Shown here piece after piece: positions 34,051-42,677 of a stretch of 64,000 bases of DNA. The stretch is from Sphingobium sp. JS3065 (GTDB lineage Bacteria; Pseudomonadota; Alphaproteobacteria; Sphingomonadales; Sphingomonadaceae), in assembly GCF_026427355.1 (NCBI RefSeq), contig NZ_CP102666.1:62001-126000 (forward strand), read 5' to 3'. The notes below the pieces were generated by a model that had not been told where the DNA came from, did no database searches, and saw only the letters and a program-made list of their open reading frames with translations. Made by a program: the position numbers and the translations under genes. Each line of letters begins with the position of its first letter. Within the stretch, counting starts at the first letter, position 1.

Positions 34051-34398
34051 CTATCCGGCCAATGTCGGGCGCCATGTGGCTTGCGGATTACGCCAGTCGA
34101 TCGCCTCCAGCATGCAGGCCATCTGCGAGGGGGAAATGGCGATCACGCCGTCCACGGCCGAGGGCCAGATGTACTTCCCGCGCTCCAAGCGCTTGGCATA
34201 AAGCGACATGCCAACGCCGTCATGCCAGATGATCTTGCAAAGATCGCCGCGCCGTCCTCTGAAAATGTAGAGATCGCCGGCAAAGGGATCGCGGCCGAAA
34301 CTCTGCTGCACTTGCAGGGCCAGGCTGCGCATGCCGCGCCGCATGTCCGTGTGCCCCGTTGCGATCCATATCCGAACGCCAGAGGGAACTGGGATCAC
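34051..34398 (-). CDS. tnpB: IS66 accessory protein TnpB (Orf2)
   Basis: A 115-residue protein with the conserved IS66 Orf2 sequence: MRRGMRSLALQVQQSFGRDP, GDLYIFRGRRGDLCKIIWHD and LERGKYIWPS. It is required with TnpA and TnpC for transposition of IS66-type elements. It overlaps tnpA by 4 bases and precedes tnpC by 59 bases. Confidence 0.95.
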   Translation of the reverse strand: MIPVPSGVRIWIATGHTDMRRGMRSLALQVQQSFGRDPFAGDLYIFRGRRGDLCKIIWHDGVGMSLYAKRLERGKYIWPSAVDGVIAISPSQMACMLEAIDWRNPQATWRPTLAG

Positions 34399-34730
34399 GG
34401 CTTGACCGACCGCAGCACCGCCGACACCAGTCCAGGCGAGGCACCAGCGGGAATGCGCACAATCGCCCGCTCGAACTCGACGGTTATCGCCGATCCCATG
34501 GCCGGCGCCGGATCAGGGTGCACCTGCACCTGCACCTCGGCAAAGCCCCGCGCTGCCTGCTCTATCTGTCGCCGCCACCTGTAAATCTGGTTCGGCCGCA
34601 GATCAGCACGGCGGGCGATCTCCGCCACGTTCGCCCCAGGCGCCGCAATCGCCGCGACCAACTGCCGCTTCTGTTCGTCGGTCCATACCCGCCGCCGCTC
34701 CGGCCCCGAAATTACTGTGATCTGGCTCAT
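34395..34730 (-). CDS. tnpA: IS66 accessory protein TnpA (Orf1, HTH)
   Basis: A 111-residue protein with an N-terminal helix-turn-helix: RRRVWTDEQKRQLVAAIAAP, VAEIARRADLRPNQIYRWRR. This is the IS3/IS66 Orf1 pattern that binds element ends. It is the first gene of the tnpA-tnpB-tnpC operon; the stop overlaps the tnpB start. Confidence 0.93.
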   Translation of the reverse strand: MSQITVISGPERRRVWTDEQKRQLVAAIAAPGANVAEIARRADLRPNQIYRWRRQIEQAARGFAEVQVQVHPDPAPAMGSAITVEFERAIVRIPAGASPGLVSAVLRSVKP

Positions 34731-34829
34731 CGCACCGTCCTTAGTATCGGTGCAAACACCGACGCTTGCACCGATGCCATCTCGAAATATCAGCCGATCA
34801 CCGCAAGGCGGCCCTCACCGGAGCGATAC

Positions 34830-34837
34830 GTTGCGCA
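34830..34837. repeat. Right target-site duplication of IS66
   Basis: GTTGCGCA directly follows the right inverted repeat and is identical to 32345-32352. Confidence 0.9.
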
Positions 34838-35060
34838 GCGCCGATCATCGAAAGATATGCCAGCGCTCCCCGTGCCGGGGTGCGGGAATGGGTGCCTTGG
34901 GTAGCGATCCGTAAGGGCTGGCCATCGCTGAACCTGAAAACTTGCAAGCACCGATGAAGGAATGGCGCCTCCCCAATGGGTTGCCGCTGAGGCAAGCAGC
35001 GATCCATGTTTCAGCCAGTACGGCGGTTGCCTCGACGCGTGCTGCTCAAGTCTGAAGGGG

Positions 35061-35324
35061 TTATCGCACTTTACCGCGTTGAATCAGGTTCACGATGCCG
35101 AGTAGGACAATGGCGCCGACCACGGCAATGACAAGGCCCGTGATCGAGAACTCTTTGACCGTCCCGGAGATGCCGATAACGCCGGCGATCAGGTTGCCGA
35201 TGACAGATCCGACACAACCGACGACGATGTTCCAGAAAATGCCCATCGAGGCGTCGCGGTTCATGATCATGCTGGCAAGCCAGCCGGCAATGCCGCCCAC
35301 GATCAGTGCAATGACCCAACCCAT
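35061..35324 (-). CDS. GlsB/YeaQ/YmgE family membrane protein
   Basis: An 87-residue protein with three hydrophobic helices: VIALIVGGIAGWLASMIM, IFWNIVVGCVGSVIGNLIAG and ITGLVIAVVGAIVLLGIVNL. This is the transglycosylase-associated (GlsB/YeaQ/YmgE) family of small inner-membrane stress proteins. GGAGGAA lies just before ATG 35324. It is the last of a group of small minus-strand envelope or stress genes (35061-36804). The biochemical role of the family is unknown despite its name. Confidence 0.93.
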   Translation of the reverse strand: MGWVIALIVGGIAGWLASMIMNRDASMGIFWNIVVGCVGSVIGNLIAGVIGISGTVKEFSITGLVIAVVGAIVLLGIVNLIQRGKVR

Positions 35325-35372
35325 GATGTTCCTCCTGCTGACGTCCCCGATGGGGGAGAGACAAGGCTCGAT

Positions 35373-35561
35373 TTATTCGGCTTCTCGAATTTCTGCGGCG
35401 GGGCCGTTTTTCAGGATCGATTCAATGGCATTCCTGGCGGAAGCTTTCGAAGAATATCCTTCGGTCCAGAATATGGATTCATTATTATATTTGAAATATG
35501 CAACGAACTCGCCAGACTTGTTCTTCTTTATTTCAAAATAGTGAGCCAAAATTGCCTCCAT
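35373..35561 (-). CDS. DUF1508 (YegP-like) protein
   Basis: A 62-residue protein: YFEIKKNKSGEFVAYFKYNN, IFWTEGYSSKASARNAIESI, LKNGPAAEI. This is a single YegP/DUF1508 repeat (the E. coli protein has two). It forms a small beta-hairpin/helix unit with unknown function. ATG 35561 fits the family start; an upstream GTG at 35582 is also in frame. It lies 49 bases upstream of the GlsB-like gene and is probably co-transcribed. Confidence 0.87.
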   Translation of the reverse strand: MEAILAHYFEIKKNKSGEFVAYFKYNNESIFWTEGYSSKASARNAIESILKNGPAAEIREAE

Positions 35562-35678
35562 CCTATGGTTTGTCCGTCTCACGGCCCATTCAGATCAGGA
35601 CGATACTGATTATGCGCCCCCTATCTTTCGCTGCCCGCATGCGGCATGGCGGATGACGCCGTCTGGTCTGGGGATGGC

Positions 35679-36002
35679 CTATTTTTGACCAAAGAGTTTT
35701 CCTGCCATTCCCGCCAGGTCGCCAAGCGGATTGCCGTCGCCATCAGCATCGAGCATGGTTGCGAAATTTCCAAGCGAACCCTCACCGCCAATGGCGCTGA
35801 CGATTTGACCAAGAACCGCGCTGTTCACGCCCGTGCTTGCCGAGGCAAGTTCCACCGTGTCCCCCTGCATGGGATGCGCCTTGGCCAGGGCCAGAATGGC
35901 TGTTTCCGCCATTTTGGGATCGATCCCAAGCGAGTTGGCGAGGTTCGCAATATCGCCGGGTGAACCGGCAATGGTCTTCATTATACTGTCTATCAGGCTC
36001 AT
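35679..36002 (-). CDS. Hypothetical protein, helical, YidB/DUF937-like appearance
   Basis: A 107-residue protein starting at ATG 36002 with AAAGGAG 8 nt upstream. It has short helices and Gly-rich turns (AGSPGDIANLANSLGIDPKM, ILALAKAHPMQG, VLGQIVSAIGGEGSLGNFAT) and a DADGDGNPLGDLAG stretch resembling a calcium-loop or the tail of DUF937 proteins. No signal peptide. It sits between aqpZ and the DUF1508 gene in the same orientation, 76 bases after aqpZ. The function is unknown. Confidence 0.7.
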   Translation of the reverse strand: MSLIDSIMKTIAGSPGDIANLANSLGIDPKMAETAILALAKAHPMQGDTVELASASTGVNSAVLGQIVSAIGGEGSLGNFATMLDADGDGNPLGDLAGMAGKLFGQK

Positions 36003-36078
36003 CTGGACACTCCTTTGCATTGTTTCGCATGGGCTCTGTCATCCCAGGCCGAGAGGCAGATCGTGTGTGCCCTTGTGC

Positions 36079-36804
36079 TCAATGATCTGCGCTGTCGCCA
36101 CCGATGTTCGCCAGGGATTCTTCGGGTGCAAGAAGCAGGCGCCAGATCAGGGCGCCGATGATCCCGCCGGCCAGTGGCGCAAGCCAGAACAGCCAGAGCT
36201 GACCGAGCGCGTCTGTCTGGGCAAAGAGCGCTACGCCTGTGGAGCGGGCGGGATTGACTGAAGTGTTTGTGACCGGAATCGAGACCAGGTGGATGAGAGT
36301 GAGCGCCAGGCCGATGGCCAGGGGCGCGAAACCTCCGGGAACGGCCCGCGACGTGGATCCGAGGATGACGATCAGAAACCCCGCCGTCAGAATGATTTCG
36401 GTGAGCACAGCTGCCTGCAGCGAGTATCCGCCGGGAGACAGGTCGCCAAAGCCGTTCGACGCGAACGCGCCAGCCTCGAAGTTCGCCTTGCCCGACGCGA
36501 TGGCATAGATCGCCGCACCTGCGGCCACTGCGCCAATGACCTGAGAGATCCAATATGGGATCAGATCCTTCCACGCGAAGCGGCCGGCGGCCGCAAGGCC
36601 AAGGGATACCGCCGGGTTGAAATGCCCACCTGAGATCCCGCCGACCGCATAGGCCATGGTGAGAACCGTAAGGCCAAATGCCAGCGCGACCCCTGCAAAG
36701 CCGATGCCAAGGTCGGGATAGGCCGCTGCCAGCACCGCAGAACCGCAGCCGCCGAATACCAGCCAGAATGTGCCGAAAAACTCTGCACTCAGCTTCCGTA
36801 TCAT
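36079..36804 (-). CDS. aqpZ: Aquaporin Z
   Basis: A 241-residue major intrinsic protein with six transmembrane helices and both pore NPA motifs: [11 protein letters not shown] in loop B and [10 protein letters not shown] in loop E. The stretch [17 protein letters not shown] with its His, Thr and Arg matches the water-selective filter of AqpZ rather than glycerol facilitators. It works in the inner membrane for rapid water flux under osmotic change. Being grouped with small stress proteins suggests osmotic or general-stress regulation. It diverges from cysI across a 246-base region that must hold both promoters. Confidence 0.95.
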   Translation of the reverse strand: MIRKLSAEFFGTFWLVFGGCGSAVLAAAYPDLGIGFAGVALAFGLTVLTMAYAVGGISGGHFNPAVSLGLAAAGRFAWKDLIPYWISQVIGAVAAGAAIYAIASGKANFEAGAFASNGFGDLSPGGYSLQAAVLTEIILTAGFLIVILGSTSRAVPGGFAPLAIGLALTLIHLVSIPVTNTSVNPARSTGVALFAQTDALGQLWLFWLAPLAGGIIGALIWRLLLAPEESLANIGGDSADH

Positions 36805-37050
36805 GACACCTCCTCCGATTGTATTTTAAACCCAGGTTAATCGCTTGGCCGGCTGGTGCAATGCCTTTTGTTTCAGTCACGAAATGTGCGCCGTTTCAGC
36901 ACGGAAGACGGAATGTTGATTGCCCAGGGATCCCTGGGCGACAGGGAGTATGCAATAAAGAAAGTTATAGATAACCGCATTAATATTCATTTTCTTATCG
37001 GACATTGATGAGGCCATGTTGTTGTCTGATCCAGACGCAAGGCCGATCTG

Positions 37051-38685
37051 ATGTACAAATATGATGACTATGACCAGGCCATGGTTGATGCCCGTGTCGA
37101 GGAGTTTCGCGACCAGACCCGCCGCCGGATCGAGGGCCATCTGAGCGAGGACCAGTTCAAACCGCTCCGGCTCAAGAACGGCCTGTACCTCCAGCTCCAC
37201 GCTTACATGCTGCGGGTCGCGGTTCCTTACGGGACGCTCAATTCCAGGCAGATGCGCAAGCTGGCGCACATCGCGCGTACTTATGACCGAGGATATGGGC
37301 ATTTCACAACGCGGCAGAACATCCAGTATAACTGGATAAAGCTCGCAGAGGCGCCCGACATCCTCGCGGAACTGGCGACGGTCGAAATGCACGCGATCCA
37401 GACCAGCGGCGAGAGCATTCGCAATCTGTCGGCCGACCATTATGCTGGCGCTGCTCCCGACGAAATCTGCGATCCGCGCCCATGGGCTGAACTGATCCGC
37501 CAGGCGACCACCTTTCATCCGGAATTCAGCTATTTGCCGCGCAAGTTCAAGATCGCGGTGATCGCAGCAAAGGAGGATCGCGCGGCCTTGCGCTGGCACG
37601 ACTGCGCCCTGCGCATCGTCGAGAATGAGAAGGGCGAGCGAGGCTTCGAGGTCTATGCCGGCGGCGGCATGGGCCGCACACCCTTTATTGCCTTTCTCAT
37701 TCGCCCCTTTTGCCCGGCTGGCCAGATCTTCTCCTATATCCAGTCGATCCTGCGCGTGTGGAATCGCCATGCGCGGCGCGACAACATCCACAAGCAGCGC
37801 ATGAAAATTCTCGTGCATGAACTCGGCGAGGATGAGTTTCGCCGCCAGGTTGAGGCCGAGTTCGAGCATTTCCTGACGCTGGGCCGGGATTTCCCGCAGG
37901 CCGAATATGACCGTATCGCCGCACATTTCGAACCGCCGCCGTTCGAGACGGGTCTCGCCGAAGCGATCGATCGCTCCGATCCGGATTTCGCTTTGTGGGT
38001 CGATCGGCAGGTGGAGGCCCATAAGGCGCCCGGTTATGCGATCGTCAATATCAGCCTGAAGCCTGTCGGCGGGATCGCCGGCGACATCTCGGCGGAGCAG
38101 ATGGAGGTGGTGGCCGATCTTGCCGAGCGCTACAGCTTCGATGATCTGCGCTCTACCCATGTCCAGAATCTCGTGCTGCCCCATGTGCGCAGGCAGGATC
38201 TTCACGCCGTCTGGAAAGCGCTCGACGCGGCAGGATTGGCGGGCATCAATCTCGACCTCGTCACGGACATCATCGCTTGTCCTGGCCTTGATTATTGCAC
38301 TTTGGCCAATGCGCGATCGATCCCCGTCGCGCAGCAGATTGCGGATCGCTTTGCCGAGCTGGACCGGCAGCTGGATCTGGGCGAACTCAAGATCAAGATC
38401 TCGGGCTGCATCAACGCCTGCGGCCATCACCATGCGGCGCATATCGGCATATTGGGCGTCGATCGCAAAGGGACCGAACATTATCAGCTGCTCCTGGGCG
38501 GGTCGGGGGCGCAAGATGCCTCCCAGGCCAGGATTACGGGTCCGGGTTTCGACGAAACCGGCATTGTCGATGCGGTCGAGCGTACCATCGAGCGCTACCG
38601 TCAGATCCGCGAGCCGGGCGAACGCTTTCTTGATTGCTACCGCCGGGTAGGAATGGACCCGTTCAAGGAGGCGATCTATGGGTGA
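37051..38685 (+). CDS. cysI: Sulfite/nitrite reductase hemoprotein (CysI-type)
   Basis: A 544-residue siroheme/4Fe-4S enzyme. Two ferredoxin-like halves (YLQLHAYMLRVAVPYGTLNS, GYGHFTTRQNIQYNWI; later LVLPHVRRQDLHAVW) are followed by the cluster ligands: CPGLDYC (C-x5-C) and SGCINACGHHH (C-x3-C). These coordinate the cubane coupled to siroheme. It reduces sulfite to sulfide for cysteine synthesis using ferredoxin or a CysJ-like donor. The next gene, a DUF934 protein, overlaps by 8 bases, an arrangement typical of alpha- and betaproteobacterial cysI loci. An antisense frame of 618 codons across this gene is a shadow. Confidence 0.93.
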   Translation: MYKYDDYDQAMVDARVEEFRDQTRRRIEGHLSEDQFKPLRLKNGLYLQLHAYMLRVAVPYGTLNSRQMRKLAHIARTYDRGYGHFTTRQNIQYNWIKLAEAPDILAELATVEMHAIQTSGESIRNLSADHYAGAAPDEICDPRPWAELIRQATTFHPEFSYLPRKFKIAVIAAKEDRAALRWHDCALRIVENEKGERGFEVYAGGGMGRTPFIAFLIRPFCPAGQIFSYIQSILRVWNRHARRDNIHKQRMKILVHELGEDEFRRQVEAEFEHFLTLGRDFPQAEYDRIAAHFEPPPFETGLAEAIDRSDPDFALWVDRQVEAHKAPGYAIVNISLKPVGGIAGDISAEQMEVVADLAERYSFDDLRSTHVQNLVLPHVRRQDLHAVWKALDAAGLAGINLDLVTDIIACPGLDYCTLANARSIPVAQQIADRFAELDRQLDLGELKIKISGCINACGHHHAAHIGILGVDRKGTEHYQLLLGGSGAQDASQARITGPGFDETGIVDAVERTIERYRQIREPGERFLDCYRRVGMDPFKEAIYG

Positions 38686-39112
38686 TCTCTTGCGTTTTCG
38701 CGACGATCCGGCTCCAGATAAGCCCGGCGTCACCCTGGATGCGTTTCTCGATCAGAAGGATGCGACCTCGGTTCTTCTCGAGGCAGGCGACGACGTCCGG
38801 ATGCTGTTGCCGGTGCTGGATCGCGTGCGTCTTGTGGAGATCGATTTCCCACGCTTCCGCGATGGCCGCGGATTCTCGAGCGCAAGCATCCTGCGGGAGG
38901 CGGGCTATACCGGCGAGATCAGGGCGGTCGGCGACGTATTGGTCGATCTGCTGTTTTTCATGCGTCGCTGCGGGTTCGACGGTTTCGAGCCTGACAATCC
39001 CTTCGATCCGGTTGCTGTCGAGGCGGCGCTGAGTCGCTATCCCGGGGCTTATCAGTCCGCGACCGACGATCTGACGCCGATTTGGGCATTGCGGCAGTCT
39101 GCAACCGCTTAG
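38678..39112 (+). CDS. DUF934 protein (sulfite-reduction associated)
   Basis: A 144-residue protein of the DUF934 family: VLLEAGDDVRMLLPVLDRVR, VEIDFPRFRDGRGFSSASIL, REAGYTGEIRAVGDVLVDLL, FFMRRCGFDGFEP. The family is found almost only next to cysI and is thought to assist sulfite reduction. Its start lies within the cysI end, so it is co-translated. Usually cysH (PAPS/APS reductase) follows; here the next 300 bases contain no gene. Confidence 0.92.
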   Translation: MGDLLRFRDDPAPDKPGVTLDAFLDQKDATSVLLEAGDDVRMLLPVLDRVRLVEIDFPRFRDGRGFSSASILREAGYTGEIRAVGDVLVDLLFFMRRCGFDGFEPDNPFDPVAVEAALSRYPGAYQSATDDLTPIWALRQSATA

Positions 39113-39413
39113 CCGGCGGTCCCCATGAAACGGCGGCGATCGCTATTTGGCCGTTTTCGGCACGCGGATCCAGGAGGCATCAGCGCGCTCGCATCTAAGA
39201 GAGGTGGCGGGCGGAAAAAGATCACCGAGCGACCACTGCTACGGCTGATCGATATTCAGGCGCCATTCGTTTTGGGCCGGCCATGGCGCTGGATGCGAAT
39301 GTTCCGACCAAAGACCCATATCTTGAACCTGCTGCACAGGCACTCCGATGGACAGCCGCTCCCGACGCCGCCTCTAACGGCACCGCAGGCGTTGAGGCGG
39401 GTCATTGGCCCGA
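39113..39413. other. Gap after DUF934, no cysH
   Basis: A 300-base gap. No reading frame resembling CysH or any other protein is visible; the short frames present are arginine-rich and unsupported. Confidence 0.5.
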
Positions 39414-39911
39414 TCACGCATCCTGTCGGCACAGTAGCTTGACCCGGTCAATCATTTTAGACGCTCCGGAAATGTCAAATACCGAATGAACTTGTTGGCC
39501 GCGATAGGTAGAGACTGTTGCAAGGAGCTCCTTGCCGCCGTTCAGGAGGGCTCCAAACTCATTGACGGCGGACATGCCCAGGGTGAAGGCGGAATGCTTG
39601 CCATAATACCACCTAAGCGTTTCCGCCGGTTCTCCATCGATCTGGAACATTATTTCCCCCTTTCCGCGTCCTTGAAGGCTGCTGGGAGCACTGAGAAATT
39701 TATCGGTTATAAGCCTGAAGCGGACTGGCGCGCTACCGCGGTTCGAATCCGAGCAAGCGAAAGATAGGATCGCGTTCCCGTCCTTCGAATAGACGGTCCC
39801 TTCCGATTTGCGTTTGTCAGTCATGACGGCCGCATTCTCTGAGACCTTCCACGCGCCTATCGCTTCAGATGACGTTACTGCGGCCATGAGAAGAAGAGAC
39901 GCAAACATCAT
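39414..39911 (-). CDS. Secreted hypothetical protein
   Basis: A 165-residue protein with a short signal peptide (FASLLLMAAVTSSEA, cleavage near residue 18) and a beta-rich mature part (WKVSENAAVMTDKRKSEGTV, ILSFACSDSNRGSAPVRFRL, TLRWYYGKHSAFTL), with cysteines in SFACSD and LLCRQDA near the end. It resembles small periplasmic proteins of alphaproteobacteria with an invasion-associated-B/DUF-type fold, but no firm family match can be made. It is a lone gene; the next gene upstream on the same strand starts about 490 bases away. Confidence 0.65.
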   Translation of the reverse strand: MMFASLLLMAAVTSSEAIGAWKVSENAAVMTDKRKSEGTVYSKDGNAILSFACSDSNRGSAPVRFRLITDKFLSAPSSLQGRGKGEIMFQIDGEPAETLRWYYGKHSAFTLGMSAVNEFGALLNGGKELLATVSTYRGQQVHSVFDISGASKMIDRVKLLCRQDA

Positions 39912-40135
39912 TTAGCCTGCCCTATTGAAAACATGTTGTCCGCCGCGCCAGGGATTTGACAGGTGAGTGCGATAGCGGCTGCTGGAAAAGAAGAGGAGGT
40001 CGTCGCGACCGCGCATGATATCGCCAATACCCGATTTCTTCAATTCAACACCCTTCTTGGAACCATTGTTGTCCTTGAAACGCGGGGCCGCAACGCCAAC
40101 CGGCGAGACAGTATCAAGCGGAAGCCCCTGTACTA

Positions 40136-40399
40136 TCACTTTGGTCGCTTCTTGAAATAGACGCGCTCCGCATGCGGTTCGGCGATTACGTCGAACCCTG
40201 CATCGACCCACGCCCGCTGATGCGGAGCCAGACGGCCGGAGGCGCCGTCGACCTGCCACCAGCCCGGCTTTGCCGCAGCGTTGGGCAGCAGCGCGTTGAT
40301 GATGCCTTCGATCTGCGCGAAGGTCAGTTCGACGCCTTCCGCGTCGTACCGGATATTCCAGCGTTTGAGGAAAGCGCCCAAGCTGTCATATTTGCCCAT
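40136..40399 (-). CDS. DUF7662-like small protein
   Basis: An 87-residue protein: GKYDSLGAFLKRWN, then VELTFAQIEGIINALLPNAA, GWWQVDG and HQRAWVDAGFDVIAE. This is the pattern of the DUF7662 family (MGKYDPL...L, F-IE-I-G--LP, WW-N----A-AW--AG). These are small cytoplasmic proteins of unknown function, often found near mobile or defence genes. It stands alone beside a decayed ccdAB locus. Confidence 0.75.
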   Translation of the reverse strand: MGKYDSLGAFLKRWNIRYDAEGVELTFAQIEGIINALLPNAAAKPGWWQVDGASGRLAPHQRAWVDAGFDVIAEPHAERVYFKKRPK

Positions 40400-40559
40400 T
40401 GCGCTATTTCAGGACTTCATGTCCCATTCGTCAAGGTTCTGAAAAGGATTCGATCCCGGATGTTCGATGCCAGGCCGCAGGCTGATGGCCCTTCACGGGC
40501 ATAGATATGCGCGTGAAGGGGGCTGCGACGGGTAGTAGGAACGTGAATCTGCAGGGCAG

Positions 40560-40989
40560 ACTCGCAAGCCAACCAATGTGCCGCTCGATATATCGCTGGT
40601 CGCCGAAGCGAAGCGGCTGGGTACCAATATCTCGCGTGCGCATGAGGCTGGGCTGATAGTCAGGAAGCGGGAGCGCATATGGAAGACGGAAAATGCCTCT
40701 GCGTTGGAAAGCTCCAACAGCTACGTCGAACAGGATGGGCTGCAGCTAAGCCAGGAGCCGTCAATTCCGACGGCGAAAGTCGACATGTACCGTCGAAAGA
40801 ATGGCGGTCCTTTCGTTCTCGCTTGTCTGGCGAATTTGCTCGGTGCTCTCAACGATCGTCTCGTCGCCCCCTTGCTGCTGATGGACCGAGCCCCGAGCCT
40901 GCAGCGCGGTTGACCCGATATTGGAGGTCGATGGAGCGCGGCTGGTGATGGTTACGCAGTTCGCCGCGAGCCTCTCGGCCCGTGGTTGA
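40560..40989 (+). pseudogene. Broken ccdAB toxin-antitoxin locus (CcdA-CcdB fusion remnant)
   Basis: A frame from 40560 reads TRKPTNVPLDISLVAEAKRL, GTNISRAHEAGL, then KTENASALESSNSYVEQDGL, the CcdA antitoxin sequence, but no proper start codon precedes it and a few residues are missing. It continues in the same frame into VDMYRRKNGGPFVLACLANL, LGALNDRLVAPLLLM, the CcdB toxin, which stops at 40913. Moving to the next frame (from 40912) gives DPILEVDGARLVMVTQFAAS, the middle of CcdB, ending at 40989 before the catalytic C-terminus. Small deletions and a frameshift have thus fused and killed the pair. Confidence 0.8.
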
Positions 40990-41580
40990 AGCCGGTCCGT
41001 GCCTGTAATGGGCCGTGTTTCGTCGCGGCACCCGGTCGCAATCCCGGCGCCAAGTGCCGCTGAAAGCAGCCGGCGCCGGGATTCCCCGTGCCGTCGGGGG
41101 GACCGGAGCCAGCACGGGACCCAATCACGAAGGGGGCCTAGGGGGTAGGCGGATCGGGTCGATCTATTCTAGCCGCGAGTTCCGGACATGTCGAAGAATT
41201 TGTCGCATGGGTCCAAGCATTCAGTCATCCAATGCTTCGAAAGCGCCGACACGGCCTGCGAACAATCGATCTGATTGTTGCGGATGCCTCACTGTTTCGC
41301 GTGGGACGAGGATGTCCTGCCAACGTCCATACGGCCGAATGAGCGATGTTCCTCGCTCTCCCGGACTCATATGCGTTGCTGAATTATGTCTGATTTGTAG
41401 CAAAAACGTCATTTCCTTGTGGATTTGGCCGCCTCGGCCAAAATGTTCGTGGCGCCTTTGCTTTGCAGGGTGTTTTCCAGTCTTCGGCCGATTTTACCGG
41501 ATTGGCCTTGGATCCACCTCATGGCGCGTTAGGAATTGTCCCTGCGGGAAGCCGCGATTGTTCGAACGCGCGATCGAGGT
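40990..41580. other. Gene-free stretch with hairpin
   Basis: About 590 bases after the ccdAB remnant. The only notable structure is the inverted repeat at 41041-41082. Open frames here are unsupported. Confidence 0.45.
41041..41082. repeat. Perfect 11-bp inverted repeat
   Basis: Arms ATCCCGGCGCC (41041-41051) and GGCGCCGGGAT (41072-41082) enclose 20 bases. No T tract follows, so it is not a classical terminator; it could be an end of a lost element or a regulatory palindrome. Confidence 0.55.
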
Positions 41581-42639
41581 TCAGTGACCATGGTCCAGCA
41601 GGGTCTGCCAGTTGCCGTCGAGTGGCTTGTTGCGCGCGGCCAGGATTGAGGGCCGATGCGGACGCTCTGGCCCCAGATCTGCGATGGCGCGTTCGATCAC
41701 CCTGACGCGATCCTTCCAGGCCGGGTGGGAGCGGCTGCGGATACCCCCGTCATGGGCGGGCCCGAATGCACGCCAGAAGATGACGGCGATAGCAGGATCG
41801 AATCCCGCATTGGCGAGGAGCGAGACCGAGAGGATGTCTGCTTCCAATTCGGTCTGGCGGAAATAGCCGACATTGCGGCCCATGCCTGACAACAGGCCAT
41901 AGTCCACGCCTCTCGCCTCAAGCCGCTCGCGGTGCCGCAGGACATTATGCGCGAGTTCATGGGCGATCGGCGCGACGACCCAATCGGGATAATCTGCAAA
42001 GAAGCGGCTGCCGATCTGCACGACTTCGCCATCCGCCTGGGCAAGGAAATCGGGGCCGAGCACCACCTCGAAGCGCGTGCGGCAAGCGGGCTCCGGCACG
42101 ACGACACGCTCCTGGTCGTGCCCGCCGCGACGCAAGTGAAGCGTGAGCGGGCGATCGACAGGGAGCGCCATGATGCGACGCGTGGCGTCGGCCAGTGCGG
42201 AGGTGTTCGCCCTGGCTTGAGGATCGGCAGGCGGGAAACGCGCCGGTCCCACGGCCATCAACGTGTCATCAGCGCGAATGCCTGCGGCGGCCGCCGGCGA
42301 ACCCTCCACGACCGCCTCTATTCCGATGGGACCATCGAAACGGAAATGACGGATGGCTGCCGCGCGGACATCGCGCGCATATTGTGCAGGCGTATGCAGC
42401 ATCAATCCCAGGCTGGGCTCCTGCCGGTCGCACAGGCTGGCGTTGGCGACGGCGAGCCGTCGGCCAAGCCGCGCCATTTCCGCATCGACCGCGCGAATGG
42501 CTTCGAATGGTGGAGACACGTCCGCCGAGGCAAGTGGACCAGGAACGGCAAGCGCGATTGCCATGATCATGGGGCGGAATGCTTCCCGCTTCCACCATTT
42601 TGCGCTTGCAACCCTGTCAACTTTACCCATTGCTGTCAT
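41581..42639 (-). CDS. PDZ-containing M48-type metallopeptidase, exported
   Basis: A 352-residue protein. Residues 18-40 form a signal peptide or anchor (PMIMAIALAVPGPLASADV). A PDZ-like region lies at about 95-170 (IGIEAVVEGSPAAAAGIRAD), and the peptidase domain follows with the zinc motif HELAHNVLRH near 228 and the downstream Glu ligand in QTELEADILSVSLLANAGFD. It resembles periplasmic M48 proteases of sphingomonads, which degrade damaged envelope proteins. ATG 42639 has AAAGGA close upstream. It diverges from the phosphatase gene with 38 bases between the starts, so the promoters overlap. Confidence 0.85.
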   Translation of the reverse strand: MTAMGKVDRVASAKWWKREAFRPMIMAIALAVPGPLASADVSPPFEAIRAVDAEMARLGRRLAVANASLCDRQEPSLGLMLHTPAQYARDVRAAAIRHFRFDGPIGIEAVVEGSPAAAAGIRADDTLMAVGPARFPPADPQARANTSALADATRRIMALPVDRPLTLHLRRGGHDQERVVVPEPACRTRFEVVLGPDFLAQADGEVVQIGSRFFADYPDWVVAPIAHELAHNVLRHRERLEARGVDYGLLSGMGRNVGYFRQTELEADILSVSLLANAGFDPAIAVIFWRAFGPAHDGGIRSRSHPAWKDRVRVIERAIADLGPERPHRPSILAARNKPLDGNWQTLLDHGH

Positions 42640-42677
42640 CTCGTCCTTTAAGAACCATCAAGGTGCAGCATCCGCTG

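Larger units (their letters stand above)
32353..34829 (-). mobile_element. Complete IS66-family insertion sequence (2477 bp)
   Basis: The element is bounded by imperfect inverted repeats starting GTAGGCATTCGGTGAAGGCC (left, from 32353) and GTATCGCTCCGGTGAGGGCC (right end, read on the minus strand from 34829). It carries the classic tnpA-tnpB-tnpC set on the minus strand. Identical 8-bp target duplications flank it. All three genes are intact, so it is probably a recent and potentially active insertion. Confidence 0.93.

Noticed and set aside
36877..38733. 618-codon open frame on the minus strand
   Set aside because: It is antisense to cysI, whose siroheme and 4Fe-4S motifs are unambiguous; the frame is a codon-bias shadow.
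41015..41587. 190-codon plus-strand frame after the ccdAB remnant
   Set aside because: Cys/Arg/Ser-rich, no start signal, no family resemblance.
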